The notes under the pieces: generated by a model
What the model was told of the DNA's origin: nothing
Seen by the model: only the letters and a program-made list of their open reading frames with translations
Database searches by the model: none
Shown: positions 18,027-26,583 of the stretch, one piece after another
Position numbering within the stretch: the first letter of the stretch is position 1
Layout: the number at the start of each line of letters is the position of its first letter
Translations under genes and position numbers: made by a program
Assembly: GCA_963977005.1 (NCBI GenBank)
Contig: CAXBMQ010000001.1
Span: 310,001-374,000 of the forward strand
Source of the DNA: CAXBCP01 sp963977005
Lineage (GTDB): Bacteria; Pseudomonadota; Alphaproteobacteria; MPNO01; UBA830
Length of the DNA: 64,000 nucleotides
Direction of reading: 5' to 3'

Positions 18027-18830
18027 CTAAAGCCAGTCGCCGCCGGTCAGCGCAAACATCTGGCCGGTAATAAATGATGCCCATCCGGACAACAGGTAGA
18101 TAAACAGCGCCGCCGCTTCATCCGGATCGCCGCCGCGTTTCAACGGCACAAGTTCCGCCCGTTCCGCCATCTGGTCCGGAGTCCGGCCGTGCCAGCGCTG
18201 ATGAAAACCGCTCGCGATATAGCCGAGCCGCACACCGTTGACCAAAACCCCCGACGGCGCCCCTTCACGCGCCAGCCCCTGAACCATCGCTTCTGTACCG
18301 CGTTTCGCGATTGCATAGGGGAACGACGCCGCACTGCCGCCATGCAGGGCCGATTCCGTCCCGTTCAGGACAATCCGGCCGCCGCCATCGGCCATCTTGG
18401 CCAGAGCGGCGCGCGCCAGAAAAAAGGGTTGGTCGAGATTGATCTCCATGTCGCGTCGCCAGTCTTGAGCCGGCATATCTTTCCAGTGTCCGCTAAAATT
18501 CAGCGCACCGGACAGGTGAACAAGAGCATCGATACCACCGGCGCGGTCGCAGAATTCATCGACCAGATCTATACAATCCTGTTCGCCGGCGAACTTCTTC
18601 TCGAGCGGGATTATTTTCGCGGAGGTCTTCGCGCCGTCCAGATACTGATCGGGTGACGGCGCAGCGCTGCCGCCATGCGCACCGATCACGCAATCCGAAC
18701 CGGTCGCGAGCATGCGGCAGACCGCCGTACCGATTCCGCCGCTGGCACCGACCACCAGAATACGCATCCCCGACGGGACGGACGGAACCCAGTCGGGCCG
18801 GACAAATTCGTTCGCAGGGTTTTCAGCCAT
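18027..18830 (-). CDS. Short-chain dehydrogenase/reductase
   Basis: 267 residues with the classical SDR fold. The coenzyme loop is VVGASGGIGTAV (residues 26-37), the structural HLSGALN follows, then the catalytic Ser in VLNGTESALHGG and the YAIAKRG motif giving Tyr-x-x-x-Lys. The tail ITGQMFALTGGDWL is typical of 3-oxoacyl reductase-like SDRs. A leader of about 20 residues precedes the Rossmann fold. Its start overlaps the stop of the TIM-barrel isomerase by 8 nt. It may reduce or oxidise a sugar intermediate, together with that isomerase. Confidence 0.83.
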   Translation of the reverse strand: MAENPANEFVRPDWVPSVPSGMRILVVGASGGIGTAVCRMLATGSDCVIGAHGGSAAPSPDQYLDGAKTSAKIIPLEKKFAGEQDCIDLVDEFCDRAGGIDALVHLSGALNFSGHWKDMPAQDWRRDMEINLDQPFFLARAALAKMADGGGRIVLNGTESALHGGSAASFPYAIAKRGTEAMVQGLAREGAPSGVLVNGVRLGYIASGFHQRWHGRTPDQMAERAELVPLKRGGDPDEAAALFIYLLSGWASFITGQMFALTGGDWL

Positions 18831-19632
18831 AGCAGCGCTTCAGCAGCTCCAGACTTTGTGAAACATTTTCAACAGGCATGCCGGTATCGAGCTGTCGCTG
18901 TTCGATCGACACAAACCGATCGTATCCGACGGCACGGAGAAATCCGCCCATCGCGGCATGGTCTATGTCACCGGATGTACCGAGTATGCCGAGATCGGGT
19001 TCGTTGGCGTGGAAATGCACCAGCCGCTCGGCAACGACCTTGAACGGGTCGAGCGTGACCTCGTCATTCTGAAACAGCGCCTTGGCATCGAGCTGCACCG
19101 CCAGCGCGCGATGATCGACGGCGCGCACGATATCCAGGGAATCCCGGGCGGTGTTTATAAAATCGGTGCTTTGGGGGCCGAGCGGCTCGAAACAGAACAC
19201 CGTGCCATGGCTCGAAATCCGGTCGCACAGATCGGTCATGAAGTCGACGGATTCGGCGAACGCGTCTTCAGGCCCGATATCGCCGCGCTGTCTTCCTCCG
19301 CCCCAGATCAGGGTTTTGCCCCCAAGGTCGCGACACATGGCCGAAAGGTGGACCAGAAAATCCAGCGTCTTCGCTCTGCCTGCCGGATCGCGAAACAGGC
19401 CCAGCTCGGGGTGATCGAAAAACAGGGAATGCAGGCCAACCGCCTCGAGTCCCGCGGCCTCCAACGCCCTGCGATAGGCATCTATGTCCGCCGGCGAGAG
19501 GCCCTGCCAGGTTTCCCGCCAGATGCGTGACGGCGCGATCTCAATGCCGTCGATCCCGAGCTCTGCAATACGCGGCAGCTCGTCGAGATGATCGAACGCG
19601 GTCAGCGCGATATTGGATACGGCATAGCGCAT
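18823..19632 (-). CDS. Sugar phosphate isomerase/epimerase-like TIM barrel protein
   Basis: 269 residues of the AP endonuclease family 2 (xylose isomerase-like) fold. The segments IAELGIDGIEIAPSRIW, FCFEPLGPQ, VQLDAKALFQND, HFHANEPD and FVSIEQRQ carry the conserved Glu, Asp and His residues that bind the divalent metal and substrate. Members include hydroxypyruvate isomerase, IolE/IolI and tagatose epimerases. It is coupled with the SDR downstream (overlap) and follows the sulfatase-fold gene by 2 nt. Likely sugar isomerisation or epimerisation; substrate unknown. Confidence 0.82.
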   Translation of the reverse strand: MRYAVSNIALTAFDHLDELPRIAELGIDGIEIAPSRIWRETWQGLSPADIDAYRRALEAAGLEAVGLHSLFFDHPELGLFRDPAGRAKTLDFLVHLSAMCRDLGGKTLIWGGGRQRGDIGPEDAFAESVDFMTDLCDRISSHGTVFCFEPLGPQSTDFINTARDSLDIVRAVDHRALAVQLDAKALFQNDEVTLDPFKVVAERLVHFHANEPDLGILGTSGDIDHAAMGGFLRAVGYDRFVSIEQRQLDTGMPVENVSQSLELLKRCYG

Positions 19633-19634
19633 AT

Positions 19635-21365
19635 CTAATTCAGTGCCGCGGCGACGGTTTCGCCGAAAGCGCGGACGATCCGTTCATGGGTGATTTCGGG
19701 CAACTCCGCCAGTCGCCGCGCGATATGCAGCTGCATTTCGGGCAGCAGCGGATGATCCGGCCGATACAGATTGTTCTGTTCGTCAGGGTCGTTCGCCAAT
19801 TCATAGAGTTCGTCGCCGTCGCGACTCTGCCAGTCCTTGGGGTCCCGGAATTCCTTCCAGAAATATTTATGCGTCCGAGTCCGCACGCCTGCATAAATCG
19901 GACGGTCCTTGAAAAGGCAGTTGCCACCGTAAAAACACTCGACGATCACGTGATCGCGCTCATCGACCCGCGTATCCGTCACCGGCAGCCCTTCCCAGGC
20001 GGGATCCTGGGGCAAGCCGGCCAGCGCCGAGATCGTCGGAGCGACATCGAGGAGGGTCGTCAGCCCGTCGATCCGGATTCCTGTCTGACCGGGTGCGCGG
20101 AACAACATGGGGATACCGATATTGTGTTCGTAGGGCAGAAAATAGTGCGAATGGTTGCCGTGTTCGCCCAGTTCCTCTCCGTGGTCGCCGCAGAAAGCGA
20201 TGATGGTGTTGTCCGCCATTCCCAACGCATCGACCGCATCGGAAATCCGCCCGACCTGCTCGTCGACGCCCCGGATGGATGCGTCATACAATGCCGATAA
20301 CTGATCCCATTCCGCCTGGTTGGCGGGCAATCCGGACCGGAACGAAACAGCCGGGCTGATCGATGGATCATGCCCGGTGGCAGACAGGTAATCGGCGGTT
20401 TCGCGCCACCACCTGCGCCCGCTACCCGACACATAGGGAAGATGGGTATCCATGAAATGGGCCCACAGAAACAGGGGCTGCGCCCCATCGTGGTTTTTCA
20501 ACAGGTCGATGACCTTGTCCCCGATCGACGGCGCATCGACATACTGCTTGTAGCGGTTCGCCTGCACCATGGCGCCGTCCGGATCCAGGCGTCTGCGGAT
20601 CGCATTCGCCCCGCGCACCAGCGCTTCGCCAGCCAGCTTGGACGGCTTGCGGCAATAGTACCATTCTCGGCCAAGCCATTCATGCGACCTTGGAATGGTC
20701 TGAAACCATTCGCGTATATAGCCGGCGGGATCGTTGGCAAACGATGCCGCGTGACGTTCGATGATCCGCCGTACTTTACGGAAATCGTATTCGGCATTGA
20801 CCAGAAGCGAATGACCGAAGTCTTTGCGATACTCGGCCTCCGAGTCCAGACGGCATTCGCAGTAGTCGATGCAGTCGGCAAACATCTTGCTGAAGACGGG
20901 TTCGACCACCGCCAGCATTTCATCTTCGGGAATCTCGTCGGCGGTATAGCCGGCGATCGAATTTCGGGTAATCGCAACCGCAACACCGGCGACCGTATTC
21001 AGGGTGTAGAGTTGGTATTCCACATCGAGGCCGTCTCCGTATCCGAAATACCGGTTGACCCAGTGCAGGGTGCTGAGTGCGTAAGTCTTGTAGCCCGCAT
21101 CGCTGAAATGCCGAAACAGAGTCGGCGGACGGCCGGTCGCACCCATATCGTACCCGCCATAGGACAAGGGGCGGCTGGAAGTGAAGGTCTGAACACTTGC
21201 CGGCTGGGTAAACGGGGCTAGCGAAAATGCGTTGTCGCAAACGAGAGATTGGGTCGCGAGACGATCAAGACAGGGCGTGGTCTGCCGGCCGTACCCGCAG
21301 AGCGAGGTGTGGTCGGCGCGCACGGCATCAGATCCGAGAAAAATGACGTTTGGGCGGGATGTCAT
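19635..21365 (-). CDS. Sulfatase-fold (alkaline phosphatase superfamily) protein without formylglycine motif
   Basis: 576 residues. The N-terminus NVIFLGSDAVRADHTSLCG provides the metal-binding Asp (D13), and CGDHGEELGEHGNHSHYF provides the Asp-His pair. The nucleophile region reads LAPFTQPASVQTFTSS with Thr53. The C/S-x-P-x-R sequence needed for formylglycine maturation is absent, so a classical sulfatase is doubtful. Thr-nucleophile members act as phosphodiesterases or phospho-group transferases. There is no signal peptide or membrane helix, so it should be cytosolic. It directly follows the methyltransferase (stop adjacent) in the phosphoramidate-like operon and may transfer or remove a phospho-type group. 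The role is inference. Confidence 0.7.
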   Translation of the reverse strand: MTSRPNVIFLGSDAVRADHTSLCGYGRQTTPCLDRLATQSLVCDNAFSLAPFTQPASVQTFTSSRPLSYGGYDMGATGRPPTLFRHFSDAGYKTYALSTLHWVNRYFGYGDGLDVEYQLYTLNTVAGVAVAITRNSIAGYTADEIPEDEMLAVVEPVFSKMFADCIDYCECRLDSEAEYRKDFGHSLLVNAEYDFRKVRRIIERHAASFANDPAGYIREWFQTIPRSHEWLGREWYYCRKPSKLAGEALVRGANAIRRRLDPDGAMVQANRYKQYVDAPSIGDKVIDLLKNHDGAQPLFLWAHFMDTHLPYVSGSGRRWWRETADYLSATGHDPSISPAVSFRSGLPANQAEWDQLSALYDASIRGVDEQVGRISDAVDALGMADNTIIAFCGDHGEELGEHGNHSHYFLPYEHNIGIPMLFRAPGQTGIRIDGLTTLLDVAPTISALAGLPQDPAWEGLPVTDTRVDERDHVIVECFYGGNCLFKDRPIYAGVRTRTHKYFWKEFRDPKDWQSRDGDELYELANDPDEQNNLYRPDHPLLPEMQLHIARRLAELPEITHERIVRAFGETVAAALN

Positions 21366-22277
21366 TCAGGGCTTCTTGACGGCGCCGGGTTTCAACGCCT
21401 TCACCGTCCAGCCGAACCCGAGGTAAGCGCCCAGCCACCGCTCGATGGCGGTCTCGGGCACGATCGGCTGACCGTAGACGATCGTGCCGCCGGGATGCAG
21501 CCCGAAGCCCAGCCGGGTCAGCACCCAGCGGCGAATTTGCGTTAACCGGGGAATGCAGAAATTATCGAACTGAAAGCTCCATTTGCGCAGGCTGAGAATT
21601 TCGAACTCCCCGAACAGGGCTTCCATCTGCTTCCTGGAATAGACCCGCGTGATCGGATTGCGGGTATCGCCGAACACCGGTTTACCCTCGGTGAGACGCC
21701 CGACCCATTCGGCTTCGGGCCAGCGGAACATCTCGCCGGTCACGATGCCGCGCGGCCAGATGTTGAACATGAACGCCGCCGATACGCGGGAATACAGCAT
21801 GATGACGACAAGGCCGCCCGGTTTCAGAACCCGCATCGCTTCCGCGATACAGCGTTCTGTATCCGTTGAATGATGGAGGACGCCGTTGGAATAGACGATA
21901 TCGAAGCTTGCATCGTCGAAAGGCAGATTCTCGGCATCGGCCTGGAGGGCATTGCCTGTCCCGCCTTTCAGCATTGACAGTTTTGCCGAGGTCGACGCGA
22001 CCCGTTCGGGCGTGATATCGACGGCTGTCACGTTGGCGCCGTGGCGCTTGAAGATACAGGAATGACCGCCCGCCCCCGACCCGATCTCAAGGACACTTTT
22101 GCCCGCCAGTTCATGCAGCGGCATTTCGACGACACAGGATTGTTCGCGAATCCGGAACAGGTCTTCAAGAGCATCGATCTGCCTTTCGAGCAGTTCGGGC
22201 GACAGTGCCGCATCGTTTGCCGCATAAAGCTGCTGATAGAGATCGCCCCAGAAGGCTTGGATGTTTTCTTTGGCCAT
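21366..22277 (-). CDS. Class I SAM methyltransferase linked to the phosphoramidate-like cassette
   Basis: 303 residues. Motif I is VLEIGSGAGGHSCIF (around residue 64), with VTAVDITPE next and the Methyltransf_11 motif FDIVYSNGVLHHSTD. A C-terminal extension of roughly 110 residues follows the catalytic core. ATG 22277 lies 16 nt after the cytidylyltransferase stop and has a GGA ribosome site; longer upstream in-frame codons are unlikely. In Campylobacter jejuni, predicted methyltransferase genes follow the CDP-amidate genes and are thought to add the O-methyl of O-methyl phosphoramidate. The position here is equivalent, so the same role is a reasonable hypothesis. Confidence 0.8.
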   Translation of the reverse strand: MAKENIQAFWGDLYQQLYAANDAALSPELLERQIDALEDLFRIREQSCVVEMPLHELAGKSVLEIGSGAGGHSCIFKRHGANVTAVDITPERVASTSAKLSMLKGGTGNALQADAENLPFDDASFDIVYSNGVLHHSTDTERCIAEAMRVLKPGGLVVIMLYSRVSAAFMFNIWPRGIVTGEMFRWPEAEWVGRLTEGKPVFGDTRNPITRVYSRKQMEALFGEFEILSLRKWSFQFDNFCIPRLTQIRRWVLTRLGFGLHPGGTIVYGQPIVPETAIERWLGAYLGFGWTVKALKPGAVKKP

Positions 22278-22293
22278 CAGTTGATTTTCCGTT

Positions 22294-23085
22294 TCACGGG
22301 GATGCGACACCGTCCGGCGCAAACCAGGGGAAGACCCGTTCGCCGTCAAAGAGCGCGCTGGCAAGGCTGTAGTCTTCCGGCGTATCGATTTCCAGCCAGC
22401 CGCCATCGATAGGTACAGCGTGCACCTTGTGCCCCCGCAGGATCATCTCCATCAGAAGGTCCGTCATATATGCTTTGGCCACGGGGCGTCGTGTCATCCA
22501 GTCTCGCGGGAAACGGTCCAGCGAAGTGCCGACGTCGCGCAGCAAGTCGACCCCCGTGCCCTGAAACCGCATCAGCCCGATATACTGCCCCTCTATCTCG
22601 TCTATATGCCCGGCCGTCCCGCCGATCTCGGTAATATCCCCGGCCGCGTCCAGACGGAGACTCTCCGCGTCGTCCAGAGGGTTTTCAAAGCGTGCTTCCC
22701 AGTAGGGCCGCCACTGACGGTCGACGATGACCGAAATCGGGTCGGACGCACCGATCACCGCATCGAGTACGCGTGTCTCATATACAATATCGCCATAGGA
22801 AACGATGACGTCGCCGCCGAAAGACTGACTGGCGCAGAACAGCGTTTCCACCATATTGGTATCTGCCCAGTCCGGGTTATGGGCATTGGCAACACCATCG
22901 AAGCGAAGCAACTCGGCCTTGTAACCGGTCACCAGCGTAATATCGGTGATACCGGCACTGCGATAGGTGGCGATCTGGCGCTCGATCATCGGCACCCCGC
23001 CGAGATCGACCCGGCACTTGGGGGATTCTTCGGACATGTTTCCGAGACGGCTGCCGCGACCGGCGGCTAGAATAATGGCCTTCAT
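22294..23085 (-). CDS. Nucleotidyltransferase, probable CTP:phosphoglutamine cytidylyltransferase (Cj1416-like)
   Basis: 263 residues of the NTP-transferase family. The N-terminal signature is IILAAGRGSRLG (residues 4-15), with Lys in SPKCRVDLGGVPMI and the metal-binding Asp in VSYGDIVYE. The family joins a nucleotide to a phosphorylated small molecule. Its neighbours are the same three enzyme types found beside Cj1416 in C. jejuni, where it links CMP to L-glutamine phosphate, so I assign that role by context. ATG 23085 follows the amidohydrolase-like stop by 1 nt. Without context this would only be called a sugar-phosphate nucleotidyltransferase. Confidence 0.72.
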   Translation of the reverse strand: MKAIILAAGRGSRLGNMSEESPKCRVDLGGVPMIERQIATYRSAGITDITLVTGYKAELLRFDGVANAHNPDWADTNMVETLFCASQSFGGDVIVSYGDIVYETRVLDAVIGASDPISVIVDRQWRPYWEARFENPLDDAESLRLDAAGDITEIGGTAGHIDEIEGQYIGLMRFQGTGVDLLRDVGTSLDRFPRDWMTRRPVAKAYMTDLLMEMILRGHKVHAVPIDGGWLEIDTPEDYSLASALFDGERVFPWFAPDGVASP

Positions 23086-23086
23086 G

Positions 23087-23704
23087 TCAATCCGTGCCCG
23101 TCCCGATCAGGGCATCGAACAAGGCACGGTCCCCCGACGGCGCGCCTGCGCGTTCGGGATGCCACATTATGCCGGCGACAGGCAGATCGGGATGACGCAC
23201 CCCTTCGACGAATCCCGCCGGATCGGTCGCGGTTACTTCGAGCGATTGGCCGACCGTGTCGGGAGCAATTGCAAGGTTGTGATATGAATTCACTGTGTCT
23301 TCATTTCCGTATAGCGGTTGCCAGCATGGTGCGAACGATACCCGGTGAGGCCGGGCGACATGCCCCTTGATCCCCACCGTCGTGCCGCCAAAATGGCGGT
23401 TGACGAACTGAAGCCCCCGGCAAATTCCGAGGACCGGAATACCGCGCCGGAGCGCGATATCGAACAGTTCGGTTTCTGCCCTGTCCCTGTCCGGCGTCGC
23501 GCCCAGATCGTCGCCGCCGGTCATCAAAAGCAGGTCGGGTGCCAACCCGTCGATATAGGACGCGGCGTCTTTCAGCAAGTTCGGCACCGGGTACGGCACC
23601 ATGTCCCATTCGCGCAATCGATTCAGCCAGTCGTGGCTGATGCTGTCGCGCGGTTCCACATACCCCGCGGCTTCGGTGATGCGCATGCTGAGCGCGACCT
23701 TCAT
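23087..23704 (-). CDS. Class I glutamine amidotransferase-like hydrolase, probable gamma-glutamyl-CDP-amidate hydrolase (Cj1417-like)
   Basis: 205 residues of the peptidase C26 group. The nucleophile elbow is LGICRGLQF with the catalytic Cys, and the His-Glu pair is in IMWHPER. The oxyanion region is LLMTGGDDLG. ATG 23704 overlaps the TGA of the kinase gene (ATGA), so a longer upstream frame is rejected. In the Campylobacter phosphoramidate route, Cj1417 of this family cleaves the glutamyl moiety from gamma-glutamyl-CDP-amidate to release CDP-amidate. The linked kinase, cytidylyltransferase and CDP-amidate-kinase-like genes support the same job here. Confidence 0.75.
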   Translation of the reverse strand: MKVALSMRITEAAGYVEPRDSISHDWLNRLREWDMVPYPVPNLLKDAASYIDGLAPDLLLMTGGDDLGATPDRDRAETELFDIALRRGIPVLGICRGLQFVNRHFGGTTVGIKGHVARPHRVSFAPCWQPLYGNEDTVNSYHNLAIAPDTVGQSLEVTATDPAGFVEGVRHPDLPVAGIMWHPERAGAPSGDRALFDALIGTGTD

Positions 23705-26058
23705 TCGGAACGCCCCACCGGCCGGATCGTCCGTGCAGCACAGTTCAGCTCTATTGCAGGCGCCCGCAACAGATCGTTGAACGTTTTTTCGCCGCAGCCG
23801 ATAGCCGCGGGCAGTCCGAATTCCGCGCACCGGATCGCCATATGCGAATTGGCCCCACCGAACTTCGTGACCAGCGCGGCGATCCGGTGCGAAAATATCC
23901 AGTCATAACCGGGGTCGGCGCTTTCGATCAGTACAATCATCCCGTCCAGTTTCGGCGCGGCGCCGGCGTCGATCAGCAGCGATCGTGCGGTGACGGACTC
24001 GCCGGTAATATATGTCGCCTTGCCCCGCAGCAGGCGAATGACATCGATATCGTCGGGTTCGACAATCAGGTGCGGCAGATAAATGGCACGTGTCACGTCG
24101 TAGCGTGCGCGGCGCTGTTCGGCCGCAGCAAGGATGCGCGCCGGGTCGGGATCCGGCGCCAGAAGATCGCCGATTTCCGTGAAGGACAGCATCTCCCGCG
24201 ACACGCCCGTCCCGTTTCCCCATGCGACCAGCGCCGCCAGCGCATCGCTTATGCCGCGGGTAAACGCGAATTTCGCCTGCTCCCGGGCCGCGATCGAGGA
24301 TACGATATAGTCGAGCAGCTCTTCGGCACCGATATCGTAACGGCATTCCGCAAGACACCGCTCGAGGGCGGCGCTCTGTTGCGGCGAAAATTCAAAATCC
24401 AGGGTTTCCGGAGCCGTCCGGGCATCATGACCGAGATACAGGTCCGGCCGTTCGTCATACCGCCACGAAAGAATATCGTAGGTGCCGGGACGGAGGTGAC
24501 CGTAGCGGGCGAGAAAATCGTCTTCCGACTTTTCGCCGCTGGCGACCAACGACATGTCCGCCACAAGATCCGTTGCCACCGTATGCACACTGCGCATGAA
24601 CTGATCGGCATCGGCAACGGTCAGCACCCCGCGGCGAACCATGGATTTCAACAAGGACGCACCGATAAAAGCATGTCGCGCCAGCATGGAAAACGGCAGC
24701 GTACCGTCGCGCCGGGTGCTGTCGAGAAGCGTTCTTGCCCGGTCCAGCGGCGCGACGGGCAAGGCGCGATCCTGATCGAGCAGCGAATCCGTCAATGCGA
24801 GCAGGCGCCGAATACCGTCCCCCCCGGATTTCAGCGCATCGAGTGTGAGCCTGCCCAGCGCGCCCGCAAGCGCCTCGGTATCGGACAAGCTGAAACCGGC
24901 TGCGCGAAGTCTGTCCATCTGCGCGGCATTGTCGAAATCGAGACACGTAATCGCCAGTTCGAATTCGATCTTGTCGTGAAGATCCGGCTGGTCTGCAAGT
25001 CCGGTGAGCTGATGATCGACAAGGCGGTTCGCGAGATCCGCCGGGAGATCGGCCGGCAGAAAGGAATTGAAACTCAGACGCGTGTCGATATAGGGCCGAC
25101 CGGCAAAATCGACCATCAGCGGACGATCGACGTTGCGGTAGCCCATCCGAGCCCTGGCATCCGACCAGACACGATCGGTAATCAGGCTTCGGTAAAGCGA
25201 GAGCGCCAGCGGCCGCGGCGAGTTTCCGATCATTTCGGCCGGATTCCAGTCCGGCATTTCACCGAAGATCGTGGTACCGCCGGATAGTTCCCGTTCCGGT
25301 TTCATGCGATCCGACAGTTCGTCGCGGATATCGCGAACCACGCTATCGATATCGCCGTCGCGGAGGTTTTTCCAGCGCCGTTGCGCGGCAAGCGGACGAA
25401 CCTGGAGGATATAGAGTTCCACGTTTTCAGTGATGCAGAATTCGATATCGAGCTCTGCGCGGCCGCAGATAATTTCCAGCTCACGGGCGGTTGAGATGAT
25501 CGCCTGCATCCTGGGCGAGTGCAGGGCGCCGGGGTTCGCCCGGTGCACCAGCACCGTCTTGCTCTCGGCACCGCCGGTTACCGTATCGGTCCGGCCACTG
25601 AAATCGTCGTAGTTAATCGAATAATACGGCCCGCCCGTATCGAGATCGCGGGTCAGCACGACGCCGGACAAGGCAACATCGGCCACCATTTCCTGAACGA
25701 GAACTTCCTGATCCCCGCTGTCGTCGCCGTAGGACGTGATAACGACATCGACCGCCCGGGTGATGGAGGCCGGATCGCATGCAACACCGGTGACGCTTTC
25801 AAACGCGCCGGCGTTCGAACTTTCCGCGTGATCTTCGGCATCGGAGCTCGACCGGACCACAAGATCCCTGCCACGGAAGTGGCGGAGTATTTCATCGACT
25901 TTCCTGTCGGGCGCACGCTTCCAGTCGTCGGTCGTGATAACCAACTGATCGCAGAGCAGCGCGGTGCTGAGCCGGCCGGCCAGCCGCGCCAGCGTTTGCG
26001 CCTTGGTCCCGAAGCGGAAATCGGAATGGGGAATAGCGATCGTTGCGCCGGTTGTCAT
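23701..26058 (-). CDS. PEP-synthase-like kinase, probable L-glutamine kinase (Cj1418-like)
   Basis: 785 residues. The N-terminal part (about 1-250) is an ATP-binding pyruvate phosphate dikinase-type domain; FRGRDLVVRSSSDAEDH and EVLVQEMVADVALSGVV are the visible signatures. The C-terminus has the swivelling phosphohistidine motif KFGGANSHMAIRCAEFGLP, with His739 as phospho-carrier. The PEP-binding TIM barrel of PEP synthase is absent, replaced by a long unrecognised middle region. That architecture matches the C. jejuni L-glutamine kinase Cj1418 in both size and order. The ATG overlaps the stop of the kinase gene upstream. Reaction proposed: ATP + glutamine to glutamine amide-N phosphate. Confidence 0.72.
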   Translation of the reverse strand: MTTGATIAIPHSDFRFGTKAQTLARLAGRLSTALLCDQLVITTDDWKRAPDRKVDEILRHFRGRDLVVRSSSDAEDHAESSNAGAFESVTGVACDPASITRAVDVVITSYGDDSGDQEVLVQEMVADVALSGVVLTRDLDTGGPYYSINYDDFSGRTDTVTGGAESKTVLVHRANPGALHSPRMQAIISTARELEIICGRAELDIEFCITENVELYILQVRPLAAQRRWKNLRDGDIDSVVRDIRDELSDRMKPERELSGGTTIFGEMPDWNPAEMIGNSPRPLALSLYRSLITDRVWSDARARMGYRNVDRPLMVDFAGRPYIDTRLSFNSFLPADLPADLANRLVDHQLTGLADQPDLHDKIEFELAITCLDFDNAAQMDRLRAAGFSLSDTEALAGALGRLTLDALKSGGDGIRRLLALTDSLLDQDRALPVAPLDRARTLLDSTRRDGTLPFSMLARHAFIGASLLKSMVRRGVLTVADADQFMRSVHTVATDLVADMSLVASGEKSEDDFLARYGHLRPGTYDILSWRYDERPDLYLGHDARTAPETLDFEFSPQQSAALERCLAECRYDIGAEELLDYIVSSIAAREQAKFAFTRGISDALAALVAWGNGTGVSREMLSFTEIGDLLAPDPDPARILAAAEQRRARYDVTRAIYLPHLIVEPDDIDVIRLLRGKATYITGESVTARSLLIDAGAAPKLDGMIVLIESADPGYDWIFSHRIAALVTKFGGANSHMAIRCAEFGLPAAIGCGEKTFNDLLRAPAIELNCAARTIRPVGRSE

Positions 26059-26573
26059 AAGACGCACGCCCGTTTCAGCAGTTCGTCGGCGATCGGTCCC
26101 AGGTCATCAAGGTCCGCGGAATTATCGATCACCCAATCGGCGGAAAGCGGGGGCGCAAACGGTATATCGACGCCGACGACGTTGCGTTCTTCGCCGTTGA
26201 GCGCGCGCTGATACAGGTTTTTATTGTCCCGCCGGTAAAGCGTTTCCATCGGCAGGTCGATATAGACTTCGAAGTAACGCGAATAGAGTTGCCGATTCCG
26301 TTCGTGAATTTCCGGAAACAGCGAAATGGTGCAGCACACGACATTGATATCCTGGGCATCGAGCCATTCGCAGAGCTGAACGATGCGATGCGCGACGTCG
26401 CGCCGGGCCTCTATGGTGTAAAGCGCAGCCTCGCCGTCGAGCCCGAAAAGGCGGCGGACGTCATCGCCATCGACGAGAACGGTGTTCGGGCTGGCGGCTT
26501 TCCATTGCTCGTATACCAACGAGCCGATAGTCGATTTCCCGCTGCCCGACAGCCCCGTTATCCATATGATCAT
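26055..26573 (-). CDS. APS-kinase-like protein, probable CDP-amidate kinase (Cj1415-like)
   Basis: 172 residues. The Walker A loop is WITGLSGSGKSTIG (residues 4-17), followed by VLVDGDDVRRLFG. The APS kinase-specific region RREDVKGLYARAxxGE-type of true CysC is replaced by LYRRDNKNLYQRALNGEE, and the FTREDR-type segment is ALYTIEARRDVAHR. So it is a divergent family member. A second, more canonical APS kinase gene exists at 29485-30033, making redundancy unlikely. In C. jejuni the corresponding Cj1415 phosphorylates CDP-amidate at the ribose 3-hydroxyl. ATG 26573 lies 11 nt after the ABC transporter stop. Role inferred from the cassette. Confidence 0.72.
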   Translation of the reverse strand: MIIWITGLSGSGKSTIGSLVYEQWKAASPNTVLVDGDDVRRLFGLDGEAALYTIEARRDVAHRIVQLCEWLDAQDINVVCCTISLFPEIHERNRQLYSRYFEVYIDLPMETLYRRDNKNLYQRALNGEERNVVGVDIPFAPPLSADWVIDNSADLDDLGPIADELLKRACVL

Positions 26574-26583
26574 CGAAAGGCGC

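Noticed and set aside
23842..25287. Plus-strand frame of about 480 codons
   Set aside because: Antisense to the glutamine-kinase-like gene, whose motifs and coupling with its neighbours are strong; caused by high GC.
26055..26573. Calling this gene a normal APS kinase for sulfate assimilation
   Set aside because: A more canonical cysC is present at 29485-30033, and this copy lies in the Cj1415-1418-like set with altered substrate motifs.
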